From JAJDXO01 sp965213765 (lineage in GTDB: Bacteria > Pseudomonadota > Alphaproteobacteria > Rhodospirillales > UBA2165): 64,000 nt of DNA. Under the pieces are notes generated by a model, which saw only the letters and a program-made list of their open reading frames with translations, was not told the origin of the DNA and did no database searches. Every line of letters starts with the position of its first letter. Position 1 is the first letter of the stretch. The stretch spans positions 4,340,001 through 4,404,000 of the forward strand of contig OZ243926.1 of NCBI GenBank assembly GCA_965213765.1, read 5' to 3'. This document shows positions 19,021-27,282 of this stretch, one piece after another. Both the position numbers and the translations under genes were made by a program.

Positions 19021-20100
19021 TCACGCGGCGCCGGGGCTCCCCGGGCCGCCGTTCATCCGGGCCCGGGTCTCGGAGGGCGTCTCGCCGAACTGCCGGCGGT
19101 ACAACTGCGAGAATCGACTCCAGCTCTGGAAGCCGTGTGCCGCGGCGATGTCCCCGATGGTCTTCGGCCCGGCGCCCGCGCCGGCCAGCAGCGCGTTGCG
19201 TACCCGGTGGAGCCTGACAGCCCGGAAATAGTTGATCGGCGGCGTTCCGGCGTGCTCGGCAAAGGCCATCTGGATCGTCCTTGGGGAAGCTCCGGTTGCG
19301 GCGGACAGCTTCGCGTAGTCGAACTCTTGCATCGCCGAAAAAGCGTCCCGCGCGGCGGTGAACAATGCCGCGCTGTGTTTGCCGCTTGTTCTCTCCCGGG
19401 CGATGCCGAGGCCCACGTCCAGTTCCAACGCCGCGACGATCTCGGCGACCGCGGCGCCCGCCGCACCCCGCGGCCGCCATGTGCCGGGCGCCCGGGCGCA
19501 GGCCTGCAATATTGTCCCGCCGCCGGCACTGATCGCATTGGCCATGCCTGCGGCGCGGACCACCGACGCCTCGCGTCTGTCCGGATCGAGATATTCCAGG
19601 CCGGAATCCGTGCAAGCCAGGGACTCCAGTGCCGCCAAGTCAACGGCAACCAACAGGAAGGTGGCCCCCTCCGAGGGGACATCCACTTCCAACTCCGAAC
19701 CGGGCCGTGTGATGAACACGTCGTTATGGTCCAGCTTGACGCCGTTGGCGGCAACCCCGGGTTGGCCGAGGGAAACACCGAATCCGATCAAGCCTTCCAG
19801 ACAGCCCACATGCTGATGCATGGCGCAGTTCACGGTCTCGTAGTGGACCGAGACGCCCCCGTCGAGGTGGGCCGACGCGAAACGGCCGTAAAACCGGTCC
19901 GTCGATATCTTGGTGTACTCCTGGTTATAGTTGTCCAACTGCTCCGACTGGGCGTCAAAGTCGTCGAATTCCTTGTCCAGGTAGGTGACGGCGGATGCGT
20001 TTTCCGGATAGCCGTCCCGGCCGGACGCCGGCAACGCCGTCCCCGCGGTTCCGCTTTCGGATTTTTCCGCAAATTCCGCCGTAGTTGAAACCCGGTTCAC
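19021..20100 (-). CDS. AraC-family transcriptional regulator
   Basis: A regulator of about 359 residues with a C-terminal AraC-type double helix-turn-helix. The first helix pair reads KLSAATGASPRTIQMAFAEH, and the second IGDIAAAHGFQSWSRFSQLY followed by RRQFGETPSETR. The N-terminal part (EFDDFDAQSEQLDNYNQEY) matches the sensor region of AraC regulators such as those near amine or alcohol catabolism genes. The frame is open farther upstream but reads through repeat sequence. The GTG at 20098-20100 (start MNRVSTTAEF), preceded by AGGGGCG, is the best start. It is divergent from the LysR gene; the target genes are unknown. Confidence 0.8.
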   Translation of the reverse strand: MNRVSTTAEFAEKSESGTAGTALPASGRDGYPENASAVTYLDKEFDDFDAQSEQLDNYNQEYTKISTDRFYGRFASAHLDGGVSVHYETVNCAMHQHVGCLEGLIGFGVSLGQPGVAANGVKLDHNDVFITRPGSELEVDVPSEGATFLLVAVDLAALESLACTDSGLEYLDPDRREASVVRAAGMANAISAGGGTILQACARAPGTWRPRGAAGAAVAEIVAALELDVGLGIARERTSGKHSAALFTAARDAFSAMQEFDYAKLSAATGASPRTIQMAFAEHAGTPPINYFRAVRLHRVRNALLAGAGAGPKTIGDIAAAHGFQSWSRFSQLYRRQFGETPSETRARMNGGPGSPGAA

Positions 20101-20280
20101 GAAATCGCCCCTATCGGCCGAGCCGGAATCATTCCCCCCGTCAGGCCCACCTGTCGGGCCCCGTGTCAGGTCCTTGGCGCTGGATATCTCCTTTTTCTTC
20201 TTCACTTTTTTTGCCGTCGTCTCTTCCAGGTTTCTCCCGGCGCTCGCGCATGCCGATGGCGGCGGGTCCGCGGCCGCTGC

Positions 20281-20442
20281 CACAAAGAGCAGGCAAACCG
20301 GCCGTGATTGTCCGGTATTTGGAAGGCTCGGCGTTAGACCAGAGAACGAAAGGGCATTGCCGCCGGTCAGAAGGAGAAAAGGAACTAAAATCAGCCCTTT
20401 TTGGGCATTATTGTCCGGAAAACGAAATGGGGTGTTCAGGCG
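20281..20442. repeat. 160-bp direct repeat, copy 2
   Basis: The partner of 18316-18475, same orientation, beginning CACAAAGAGCAGGCAAACCG. It occupies most of the gap between the divergent AraC and LysR genes, so any promoters there must lie inside or beside a repeat. The remaining gap (20101-20280 and 20443-20535) shows no gene. Confidence 0.7.
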
Positions 20443-20535
20443 GCGCCCCCAAATGCCGGGCAACGCAACCACCTTGACAAAGACAGCGCCGTTCCTGAAA
20501 TTCAAAATCGGACATTAACCGATACCAAATCTGTT

Positions 20536-21504
20536 ATGCTAAACCATCCCGATGGACCCCTGCCCAGCATGAAGGCCCTGCGCGCGTTCGATGCCGCCGC
20601 GCGCCACGCGAACTTCACCCGCGCCGCCGAGGAACTGGGGATCCGGCAGCCCGCGGTCAGCCGCTACGTCGCCGAGGTGGAGAAAGTGACCGGGATCCGG
20701 CTGTTCGATCGCAGCGGCCGCGCCGCATGCCTCACGCCGGCTGGGGAGGCCTACCACCACGGCATCGCCGTCGGCCTGGCGCGCATCGTGGCGGCCGGGG
20801 TCGTGGCCTCGGACCGCGACGGAGACTTCCGGTTGACCATCGCCTGCGGGGGCTCCACCTCGGAGTTGTTCCTGAGGCCGCGGCTTAAGGAGTTGCAGCG
20901 CGCGCTCGGCGGGAGCGCGGTCCGCCTCCTGCATTGCGAGAACGACTACCTGGATATCCCGAACGTGGTGCGCGCCGACAGGATCGACCTCGTGGCGAGT
21001 TACCACGATGTCGACGGCGTACCCGCCGACGAGGTGGTGGTCTTCCCCGAGGCGATGGCGCCGGTGTGCTCGCCCGGGTTCGCGTCCGCCCACGCGGACG
21101 TCCTGCGGGAACCGGTGGCGCATTGGGGGACGCTGCCGTTCCTCGACTTCGCGCGTCCGTCCCTCGGCTGGGCGACCTGGGACGACTGGTTCGAGGCCGC
21201 CGGGCGCCCGCAATCCCCGCCCCGCCGCGAGGCCTACGACGACTACGCCTACACGATCGCCGCCGCCGCCGCGGGGCAGGGGCTTGCGCTCGGCTGGCGG
21301 AACTTCGTCGGCCGCCTGCTCGACGATGGGTTGCTGGTGGCGGCGGGGGGGTTCATCGAGACGTCCCGGCCCTTCTCCGTCAGGCTCACCGAATACGGCC
21401 GCGGACGCTCCGTCGCCGGCCGGTGCCTCGACGCGTTCCGCGCCATGGCGAGCGGCGGCGGGATTTCGCGGCGGGACGCGCATGGCACCGGCAATGGCGG
21501 CTGA
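20536..21504 (+). CDS. LysR-family transcriptional regulator (GcvA-like)
   Basis: A 322-residue regulator. The N-terminal winged helix-turn-helix reads MKALRAFDAAARHANFTRAA, then LGIRQPAVSRYVAEVEK, and the effector-binding domain follows from about residue 95 (DFRLTIACGGSTSELFLRP). The form of the first helix (LRAFDAAARH) is that of the GcvA/AmpR branch. The ATG at 20536 starts MLNHPDGPLPSMK; a second ATG 12 codons on is also possible. LysR proteins usually control an adjacent divergent gene, here the AraC regulator, but the 435-bp gap filled by a repeat weakens that argument. Confidence 0.85.
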   Translation: MLNHPDGPLPSMKALRAFDAAARHANFTRAAEELGIRQPAVSRYVAEVEKVTGIRLFDRSGRAACLTPAGEAYHHGIAVGLARIVAAGVVASDRDGDFRLTIACGGSTSELFLRPRLKELQRALGGSAVRLLHCENDYLDIPNVVRADRIDLVASYHDVDGVPADEVVVFPEAMAPVCSPGFASAHADVLREPVAHWGTLPFLDFARPSLGWATWDDWFEAAGRPQSPPRREAYDDYAYTIAAAAAGQGLALGWRNFVGRLLDDGLLVAAGGFIETSRPFSVRLTEYGRGRSVAGRCLDAFRAMASGGGISRRDAHGTGNGG

Positions 21505-21524
21505 GCCGGGAGAGGGATCGGTCT

Positions 21525-21645
21525 TTCTATTTGCACCCTCTCCCCTTCTTCAGGGGGAGAGGGATGCGGAGGCTTGGCGAGCCTGCGAGCCATAGCCGTA
21601 GCTGGGTGAGGGGGAATTTCCATATCACCCTCTCACCCTGCCCCT
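21525..21645. repeat. REP-like palindromic element, left half, interrupted by the IS110 insertion
   Basis: Reads from TTTGCACCCTCTCCCCTTC through GAGGCTTGGCGAGCCTGCG to CTCACCCTGCCCCT at 21645. The right half resumes after the insertion sequence at 22803 with CTCTCCCAGAGGGAGAGGG. Joining the halves at a shared CT restores the uninterrupted module seen in the array at 18771-18835 (reverse complement). Confidence 0.8.
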
Positions 21646-21704
21646 TGTGTCTTGCGGAATGAGGTAAAGTCGGGAACCGGCGGAGCGGTTTGCGCCGCGT
21701 CCGC

Positions 21705-21840
21705 CGGCGCGGAGGTGAGGCCGTCCGACCCTTGGCCGTGTGTGCCACAGGCCGCGGGAGAGCGTGGTCCCCTCCGCCTTCTTTCGAAGCCCGTACAGTT
21801 GCACGGGCATGATAGCCCGCACTGCAAGGAAGGGACAGAA
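21705..21840 (+). ncRNA. Candidate IS110 bridge RNA (target and donor guide loops)
   Basis: Two consecutive stem-loops with internal loops. Loop 1: lower stem GGAGG (21711-21715) with CCTCC (21771-21775); 5' side CCGACCCTT (21725-21733), resembling target CCTGCCCCT; cap hairpin 21734-21753; 3' side GGGAGAG (21756-21762), the exact complement of target CTCTCCC. Loop 2: lower stem CCTTCTT (21777-21783) with AAGGAAGG (21826-21833); 5' side ACAGTTGC (21795-21802), identical to the right end plus core C; cap hairpin CGGGC-ATGATA-GCCCG (21804-21819); 3' side TGCAAG (21823-21828), able to pair with core and left end CTTGTG using two wobble pairs. The layout follows that known for IS621 bridge RNA. 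Folding was done by eye. Confidence 0.7.
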
Positions 21841-21843
21841 GGA

Positions 21844-22779
21844 ATGAGCAAGCTGACGATCGGGATCGACGTTTCGAAGGACTGGTTGGACGTGGCGACG
21901 GCCGATGGGAAAAACCGCTTCCGGGTGACCACCGACCGCGCGGGGCTGGACGCGCTGGTCGAGCGATTGTCGGCGCTGCGCGGTGCGCCGGCGGTCGGCC
22001 TGGAGGCATCCGGCGGCTACGAGCGCGTGGTGATCCGGCGGCTCCGCCAAGCGGGCATGGCCGTGCGCCTGGTGGATCCGGCGCGGGTCCGGCAGTTCGC
22101 CCGCGCCACGGGCGTCAAGGCCAAGAACGACCGCCTCGATGCCGCCGTCATCGCCGCCTTCATCGACACCGTTGGCGGCCCGGACGTGAGCGACGACGCC
22201 CACCGCCAGCGGCTGCGCGCCTTCGTCGCCCATCGGCGCCAGCTGTCGGACGCCGTGATCACCCTCGACCACCAGATGCGGCTGGTCACCGACCCGGAAC
22301 TGCAGGCGCTGGCCGCCGAACGCCGCGCCCTCCTGGTCCGCCAACGGGACGCCATCGAACATCGCATCGTCGCAATCCTCAACCAAGACCGCACCGCCGC
22401 GTCCCTGTTCGAGCTCTTGCGCACCGTGCCCGGCGTCGGCCCCGTCCTCGCCTGGACCCTGATCGCCGAGATGCCCGAACTGGGCGCCCTCGACCGGGGG
22501 AAAATTGCCGCCCTCGCCGGCGTGGCGCCGTTCGACCGCGATAGCGGCACCCATAGGGGGCGCCGCGCCATCTTCGGCGGACGTCCCCACCTGCGCAAGG
22601 TGCTCTACATGGCCGCCCTCGCCGCCGCCAGGCACAATCCCGCCATCGCCGCCGTCCACCGCAGGCTGATCGACAACGGCAAACCGCCAAAGGTCGCCCT
22701 CACCGCCTGCATGCGCAAGCTCATCGTCATCCTCAACGCCATGGTCCGGGACAATCAACCCTGGGAACCAGCTACATGA
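21844..22779 (+). CDS. IS110-family transposase (DEDD recombinase)
   Basis: A 311-residue RNA-guided recombinase of the IS110 family. The N-terminal RuvC-like DEDD domain shows IGIDVSKDWLDVA (Asp near residue 9), GLEASGGYE (Glu) and KNDRLDAAVIAAF (two Asp). The C-terminal Tnp domain has LLRTVPGVGPVLAWTLIAEM and then HRGRRAIFGGRPHLRKVLYM, which contains the expected serine/glycine-rich region. The frame is open upstream, but the ATG at 21844 follows AGAAGGA and leaves the non-coding bridge-RNA region free. The gene appears intact, so the element may still be active. Confidence 0.92.
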   Translation: MSKLTIGIDVSKDWLDVATADGKNRFRVTTDRAGLDALVERLSALRGAPAVGLEASGGYERVVIRRLRQAGMAVRLVDPARVRQFARATGVKAKNDRLDAAVIAAFIDTVGGPDVSDDAHRQRLRAFVAHRRQLSDAVITLDHQMRLVTDPELQALAAERRALLVRQRDAIEHRIVAILNQDRTAASLFELLRTVPGVGPVLAWTLIAEMPELGALDRGKIAALAGVAPFDRDSGTHRGRRAIFGGRPHLRKVLYMAALAAARHNPAIAAVHRRLIDNGKPPKVALTACMRKLIVILNAMVRDNQPWEPAT

Positions 22780-22804
22780 AAAAAAAACGGCAAACACAGT
22801 TGCT

Positions 22805-23296
22805 CTCCCAGAGGGAGAGGGAGTCGAGCCGAATCCCCTTGCCCCCACACGCGCCCGGGCTAAATGAATAGACGACTGCCGTCCCGCCGCCGGGGCGGCG
22901 TTTTGCGTATTGAGGGTGAGCTATGCAGCTTTATACGGGCAAAATGGGGGGTACCTCCCAAACGGGTGTCAATAAATGTCCATGAATGTCCATGTCGCCG
23001 CGCGCGGGAAAATTGGAATTTGAGTATAAATGCCATTGTTTCAACAGCTTACCGCTATGCGCCCGGTGCAGGGCTCGCGCCCGCGGGGACCGGTTTCGGG
23101 ACGCTTGCGGACGGATCGCCCGTTACCCCGTTTCGTTTCCCTGTCCGGAAACACGATTTCCCCGGTCAGCAGGCGAATCCGCCGGAGACGAGTTCGCGTC
23201 GGACCGCCTCCGCCGCCATTTTCCCCGGCATCGGGTTACGGGGATTTACCTCCGGACATGGCCTGCCATAATCCCCGCACAGGGGAGCACGTACAC
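22805..23296. other. Intergenic region: REP remainder, terminator-like hairpin, no gene
   Basis: The first ~26 bases are the right half of the REP-like element. A hairpin CGCCGC-CGGG-GCGGCG followed by TTTT at 22885-22904 resembles an intrinsic terminator on the plus strand. The rest includes repeated AATGTCCATG at about 22975-22995 and otherwise shows nothing. Open frames that cross it merely extend the GMC gene upstream. Confidence 0.45.
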
Positions 23297-24940
23297 TTGG
23301 CTGGCCAGGACTTCGACTACATCATCATCGGCGCGGGATCGGCGGGTTGCGTGCTGGCCAACCGGCTGTCCGAGGATCCCGATATCCGGGTTCTGGTACT
23401 CGAGGCCGGCGGCATGGACGACGACCCGTGGATCAAGGTGCCGATGGTGTGGATGAAGAAGTTCGTCGACGAGCGGCATCACGACTGGGGCTATGACACC
23501 GAGCCCGAACCTCAAACCGACGATCGCGTCCTGGAATGCGTTCGCGCCCGGGTCGTCGGCGGGTGCTCCTCGATAAACGCCATGTCCTATGTACGGGGTC
23601 ACGCCGCCGACTATGACCGCTGGGCAGAGACCGGTCTGACGGGGTGGTCGTACGCCGACGTTCTTCCCTATCTCAACCGCAGCGAAACCTGGGAGGGCGG
23701 GGAGAGCGCCGGCCGGGGCGGCCGGGGCCCGCTGCGTATCCGAAGAAGTCCCTATCAGGACCCGATGATCGAGCCGGTCTTGGAGGCCGCCGGGGAGATA
23801 GGGCTTGCGCGAATTGACGATTACAACGGCGGCGACAATTCGGGCATCAGCCGCATGCAGCAGAATATCTACCACGGACGGCGTTGGAGCGCGGCGGACG
23901 CGTTCCTGCGGCCCGCGCTGACCCGGCCCAACCTCCAGCTCCGGACCGGGGCCCACGTCAATCGCGTCGTGATCGAAAACGGCCGCGCCGCCGGTGTCGG
24001 TTATCATCGCGGCGGACAGAACCGGCGAGTGATGGCGGGCCGGGAAATTATTCTGTCGGGCGGCGCGCTCAATTCGCCGCATATCCTGATGCTCTCCGGT
24101 GTCGGCCCGGCGGACCAGCTGCGCCGGCACGACATTCCGGTGGTCGCGGATGTCCCGGCGGCAGGCCGCAATCTGCAGGACCATATTTCCGCCGGCGTCG
24201 ACTATGCCCGGGCCGCGCCGGGACCGTTCCGAAAGCAATCCCGGTGGGACCGGTTGGCCATCAGCGTCGCGCGGGCCCGGTGGTCGGGTGTTGGTCCGGC
24301 GACCGATTTTCCCTCCGGTATCGTCGGATTTTTGCGGACCGACCCGGCCCTCGCGGCGCCGGACATTCAGTTCCTGTTCACCTTCACCAACCGATTTGCC
24401 CACCCGTGGTTTCCGGGCATCAAGGCGCCGTTCGAGGATCGTGTGGGCGCCCGTGCGGTATTGCTCCACCCGGAAAGCCGCGGCCGGATCGAGCTCGCCT
24501 CCGCGGATCCAATGCGGTTGCCGCGGCTCCATCAGAATTTTTTCGACGTTCCATCCGATATGGCCACCCTTCGGACCGGCGTGCGTCTGGCGCGGGAATT
24601 GTTTTCGCAATTCCAGGTCAGCCCGTATCTTGGCGAGGAGCGGCTTCCCGGTGCCGGCGTAACCGATGACAGCGGCCTCGACGCCCACATCCGAAGGACG
24701 TGCACGACGGTTCACCACCCCTGCGGCACCTGCCGGATGGGTGCGGATGAGGCGTCGGTACTGGATGGGGAACTCAAGGTTCGCGGCGTGGAGGGACTGC
24801 GCGTCGCCGATGCGTCCGCCATGCCGGACCTGATCAGCGGAAACATCCATGCCGCCGTCCTGATGATTGCCGAGAAGGCGTCGGATTTGATTTTGGGCAA
24901 GCCTGCCTTGCCCGCCGCCGAAACGCGCGTTGCGGCGTGA
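23297..24940 (+). CDS. GMC-family FAD-dependent oxidoreductase
   Basis: A 547-residue flavoprotein of the glucose-methanol-choline family, oxidising an alcohol (possibly choline-like or another primary alcohol). The FAD-binding start is DYIIIGAGSAGCVLANRL with the GMC signature VLEAGG. GGCSSINAMSYVRGHAADY and GREIILSGGALNSPHIL are the two family signatures, and the catalytic histidine lies in TVHHPCGTCRMG near the end, followed by SGNIHAAVLMIAEKA. I prefer TTG at 23297 (GGGGAG nine bases upstream); ATG at 23258 is the alternative, adding 13 residues. An arylsulfotransferase-like gene follows 27 bp downstream. Confidence 0.88.
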   Translation: MAGQDFDYIIIGAGSAGCVLANRLSEDPDIRVLVLEAGGMDDDPWIKVPMVWMKKFVDERHHDWGYDTEPEPQTDDRVLECVRARVVGGCSSINAMSYVRGHAADYDRWAETGLTGWSYADVLPYLNRSETWEGGESAGRGGRGPLRIRRSPYQDPMIEPVLEAAGEIGLARIDDYNGGDNSGISRMQQNIYHGRRWSAADAFLRPALTRPNLQLRTGAHVNRVVIENGRAAGVGYHRGGQNRRVMAGREIILSGGALNSPHILMLSGVGPADQLRRHDIPVVADVPAAGRNLQDHISAGVDYARAAPGPFRKQSRWDRLAISVARARWSGVGPATDFPSGIVGFLRTDPALAAPDIQFLFTFTNRFAHPWFPGIKAPFEDRVGARAVLLHPESRGRIELASADPMRLPRLHQNFFDVPSDMATLRTGVRLARELFSQFQVSPYLGEERLPGAGVTDDSGLDAHIRRTCTTVHHPCGTCRMGADEASVLDGELKVRGVEGLRVADASAMPDLISGNIHAAVLMIAEKASDLILGKPALPAAETRVAA

Positions 24941-24967
24941 CCCGGCGGAAACCCCAAGGAGAGATAC

Positions 24968-26035
24968 ATGAGAATTCTGCAAACCGGCCTGACCTACAAG
25001 GATGACAGCAAGGCGACGCCCGGCTTCACCCTCTATTCCCCGCTTTGGAATCAAAAGACCTATCTGTTGAACATGGATGGCGAGCCGGTTCACGAGTGGG
25101 ATCTGCCGGGAACGCCGGGCGGATACGCGCGGCTGCTGCCCAATGGCAATCTTTTCTACGCCGCCCAGTGGGACGGCGATGATGTGCCGCCGTTCAAGGG
25201 CGGCGCCCAGGGCGGAATCATGCGGGAGGTGGATTGGGACGGAAACGTCCTGACGGAATTCATCGACGGTTGGCAGCACCATGACGCGCGAAAACTGGCC
25301 AACGGCAATATCGTCTATGCCGGCTGGGATGTGATGCCCGAAGACGCACAAAAGCGGATTCAGGGCGGGCGCCCGGGCACGGAACCGCCGGGCGGAATTA
25401 TCGGCGACTATGTGCGTGAAGTGGACCCCGACGGCAACACCGTCTGGGAGTGGCACACTCACGAAATGGACATTGAAAAATATCCCTTTCATCCCTTGGT
25501 GGCGCGGCGCGTATTCGCGTGGTGCAATACGGCGTTTCCGCTGGAGAACGGCGATGTGCTGATTAGTCTGCGGCAGATCAACACCATCGCGATTATCGAC
25601 CGGCAGACGAACAAGTTCCGCTGGGAATTCACCGACATGATTTTGGGCGGCCAGCACGACCCTCAGTTGCTGCCGAACGGGAACGTCATCGTCTTCGCCA
25701 ACGGCATGAACAGTTACGAGGGGCATCCCCACTCGCTGATTCTCGAGATCGATACCAAGACCAACGAAATTGTCTGGCAGTACCGGGCCCAGCCGCGGAC
25801 CGATTTCTATTCCCACCACATCAGCGGCCAGGAACGGTTGTGGACCGGCAATACGCTGATCTGCGAGGGACGGAACGGCCGATTGTTCGAGGTCACGCCC
25901 GACGGTGAACTGGTGTGGGAGTTCATCAACCCGCACCGGGGCCCCGGGATAGACGGCGACAACGTGAACTGGGTGTTCAGGGCGTTCCGGTACGCGGAAG
26001 ATTCGCTGGAAATCGCCGGGCGGGTGAAGCTCTAG
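24968..26035 (+). CDS. Arylsulfotransferase-like beta-propeller protein
   Basis: A 355-residue protein with repeated strands of the type REVDWDGNVLTEF, REVDPDGNTVWEW and EIDTKTNEIVWQY, each followed by H..xLxNGN (HHDARKLANGNIVYAG, QHDPQLLPNGNVIVF). This is the propeller pattern of the arylsulfotransferase (ASST, Arylsulfotran_2) family. True ASSTs are periplasmic with a signal peptide; none is present here, so a cytoplasmic role or another chemistry is possible. Histidines occur at the propeller centre (SHHISGQERLW). A distant relative lies at 35269-36522. It probably shares a transcript with the GMC oxidoreductase. Confidence 0.72.
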   Translation: MRILQTGLTYKDDSKATPGFTLYSPLWNQKTYLLNMDGEPVHEWDLPGTPGGYARLLPNGNLFYAAQWDGDDVPPFKGGAQGGIMREVDWDGNVLTEFIDGWQHHDARKLANGNIVYAGWDVMPEDAQKRIQGGRPGTEPPGGIIGDYVREVDPDGNTVWEWHTHEMDIEKYPFHPLVARRVFAWCNTAFPLENGDVLISLRQINTIAIIDRQTNKFRWEFTDMILGGQHDPQLLPNGNVIVFANGMNSYEGHPHSLILEIDTKTNEIVWQYRAQPRTDFYSHHISGQERLWTGNTLICEGRNGRLFEVTPDGELVWEFINPHRGPGIDGDNVNWVFRAFRYAEDSLEIAGRVKL

Positions 26036-26038
26036 ATT

Positions 26039-27091
26039 CTAGACGATCTCCAGCATTCGTTCGATCGAGCCCAACGCGCGGAGCCTGATGTCTTCGGGCA
26101 CCGTGATTTCGTAGCGCGTGTTCTCAAGCGCATCGAGCGTATCCTCGAGAGTAATCTCGGCCATGTGCGGGCATCGATGGCTGCAGAGGCGTAGAATATT
26201 CTTGTCCGGGTGATCGGCAATGATGTTGTCGCCCATGGCGCATTCGGTCAGCAGCAGGAATTCCGGCGCATGGCTGGCGTCCACGTAGTCGATGATGCCC
26301 TTTGTGGAGCCGACGAAATCGGATTCCCGGACCACTTCCGGTTTGCACTCCGGGTGAGCGAGGACGGCGACATCCGGAAACTGTTTGCGGACCGAGGTGA
26401 CGTCCTCCGGCGTGAAAAGTTCGTGGACCTCACACGAGCCATGCCAGGAGATGATGGTGTTCCCAAGGTTCGCCGGTTGCTTGGTCCCCTCCGGGTCGTC
26501 TTGAGGAAAGAATGTCGACCAGCCGAGTTCGGCGGCAATGTTGCCGGCCATGAATTCGTCGGGAAGAAAGATAACGGTGTCGGTTTTGAGGGATTCAATG
26601 ACCTTGGCGGCGTTCGCGGACGTACAGCAGACATCGGTCTCCGCCTTCACGTCGGCGTAGGAGTTGATGTAGGTCACCACCGGTACGCCGGGAAAGCGCT
26701 TTTTCAGCGCACGGACATCGTCCGCCGTAATCGCCGCGGCCAGGGAGCATCCGGCCTTCACCGCCGGTAGCAGGACTGTCTTCTCCGGGTTCAGGATTTT
26801 CGCGGATTCGGCCATGAAGCGGACGCCGCAAAATACGATAATGTCGGCGTCGGTCGTGGCGGCATGTTGGCAAAGCGCAAGTGAGTCGCCGGTAAAATCC
26901 GGGACCGAGTGATAGAGCGCCGCTTCCATGTAGTTGTGGCCCAGAATGACCGCGTTTTTCTCTTTTTTGAGGCGGTTGATCCTGTAGGCGAGTTTCGCCT
27001 TCTCCTGGATTTCAAAATCCGGGATGAGGTTCTTCAAAACCTCGTGCATCCTGCGATAGGTAGCTTCTTCGTTTGGCGCAATTATGCCCAT
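26039..27091 (-). CDS. nadA: Quinolinate synthase
   Basis: Condenses iminoaspartate with dihydroxyacetone phosphate to quinolinate in NAD synthesis, using one [4Fe-4S] cluster. It has 350 residues. The three cluster cysteines lie in FCGVRFMAESAKIL, DVCCTSANAAKV and LRLCSHRCPHM, spaced as in the NadA family. LGHNYMEAALYHSVPDFTGD near residue 50 is the conserved N-terminal region. The gene is alone here; nadB and nadC are not in the window. The start ATG is at 27089-27091. It ends four bases from the convergent ASST-like gene. Confidence 0.95.
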   Translation of the reverse strand: MGIIAPNEEATYRRMHEVLKNLIPDFEIQEKAKLAYRINRLKKEKNAVILGHNYMEAALYHSVPDFTGDSLALCQHAATTDADIIVFCGVRFMAESAKILNPEKTVLLPAVKAGCSLAAAITADDVRALKKRFPGVPVVTYINSYADVKAETDVCCTSANAAKVIESLKTDTVIFLPDEFMAGNIAAELGWSTFFPQDDPEGTKQPANLGNTIISWHGSCEVHELFTPEDVTSVRKQFPDVAVLAHPECKPEVVRESDFVGSTKGIIDYVDASHAPEFLLLTECAMGDNIIADHPDKNILRLCSHRCPHMAEITLEDTLDALENTRYEITVPEDIRLRALGSIERMLEIV

Positions 27092-27282
27092 TGAGACTTC
27101 CTCGCCAATTTGCGGCGGGTTACAGAATTATGACGCTATTCGGTGCTGCCGGCCCAATGCCGGCAAGCCACTAACGCGGAGGCGGTCGGTCCCCCCACAG
27201 GGTGCTCTGCCTTTGTCTCAATCCGAGTAATATAGCGCACGTAGTCGGGAAAGAAAGCCATCTCGACGACCATTGGCGAGTT

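Larger units (their letters stand above)
21646..22804 (+). mobile_element. IS110-family insertion sequence inserted in a REP-like element
   Basis: About 1.16 kb. The left end (TGTGTCTTGCGG at 21646) follows the target's CT at 21644-21645, and the right end (CACAGTTG at 22802) precedes CT at 22803-22804. There are no terminal inverted repeats and no target duplication beyond the CT, as in IS110 elements. It has a long non-coding left end (198 bp) and a short right end (23 bp after the stop), the arrangement of the IS110 group that encodes a bridge RNA upstream of the recombinase. Removal of 21646-22804 regenerates an intact REP-like palindrome, which fixes both ends. Confidence 0.85.

Noticed and set aside
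18445..20088. A 547-residue plus-strand open frame
   Set aside because: It runs through the REP-like array and antisense to the AraC gene; the protein is proline/serine/arginine low-complexity repeat sequence with no family resemblance.
23246..25936. An 896-residue minus-strand open frame
   Set aside because: It is the antisense shadow of the GMC and ASST-like genes, which have strong motifs in the other direction.
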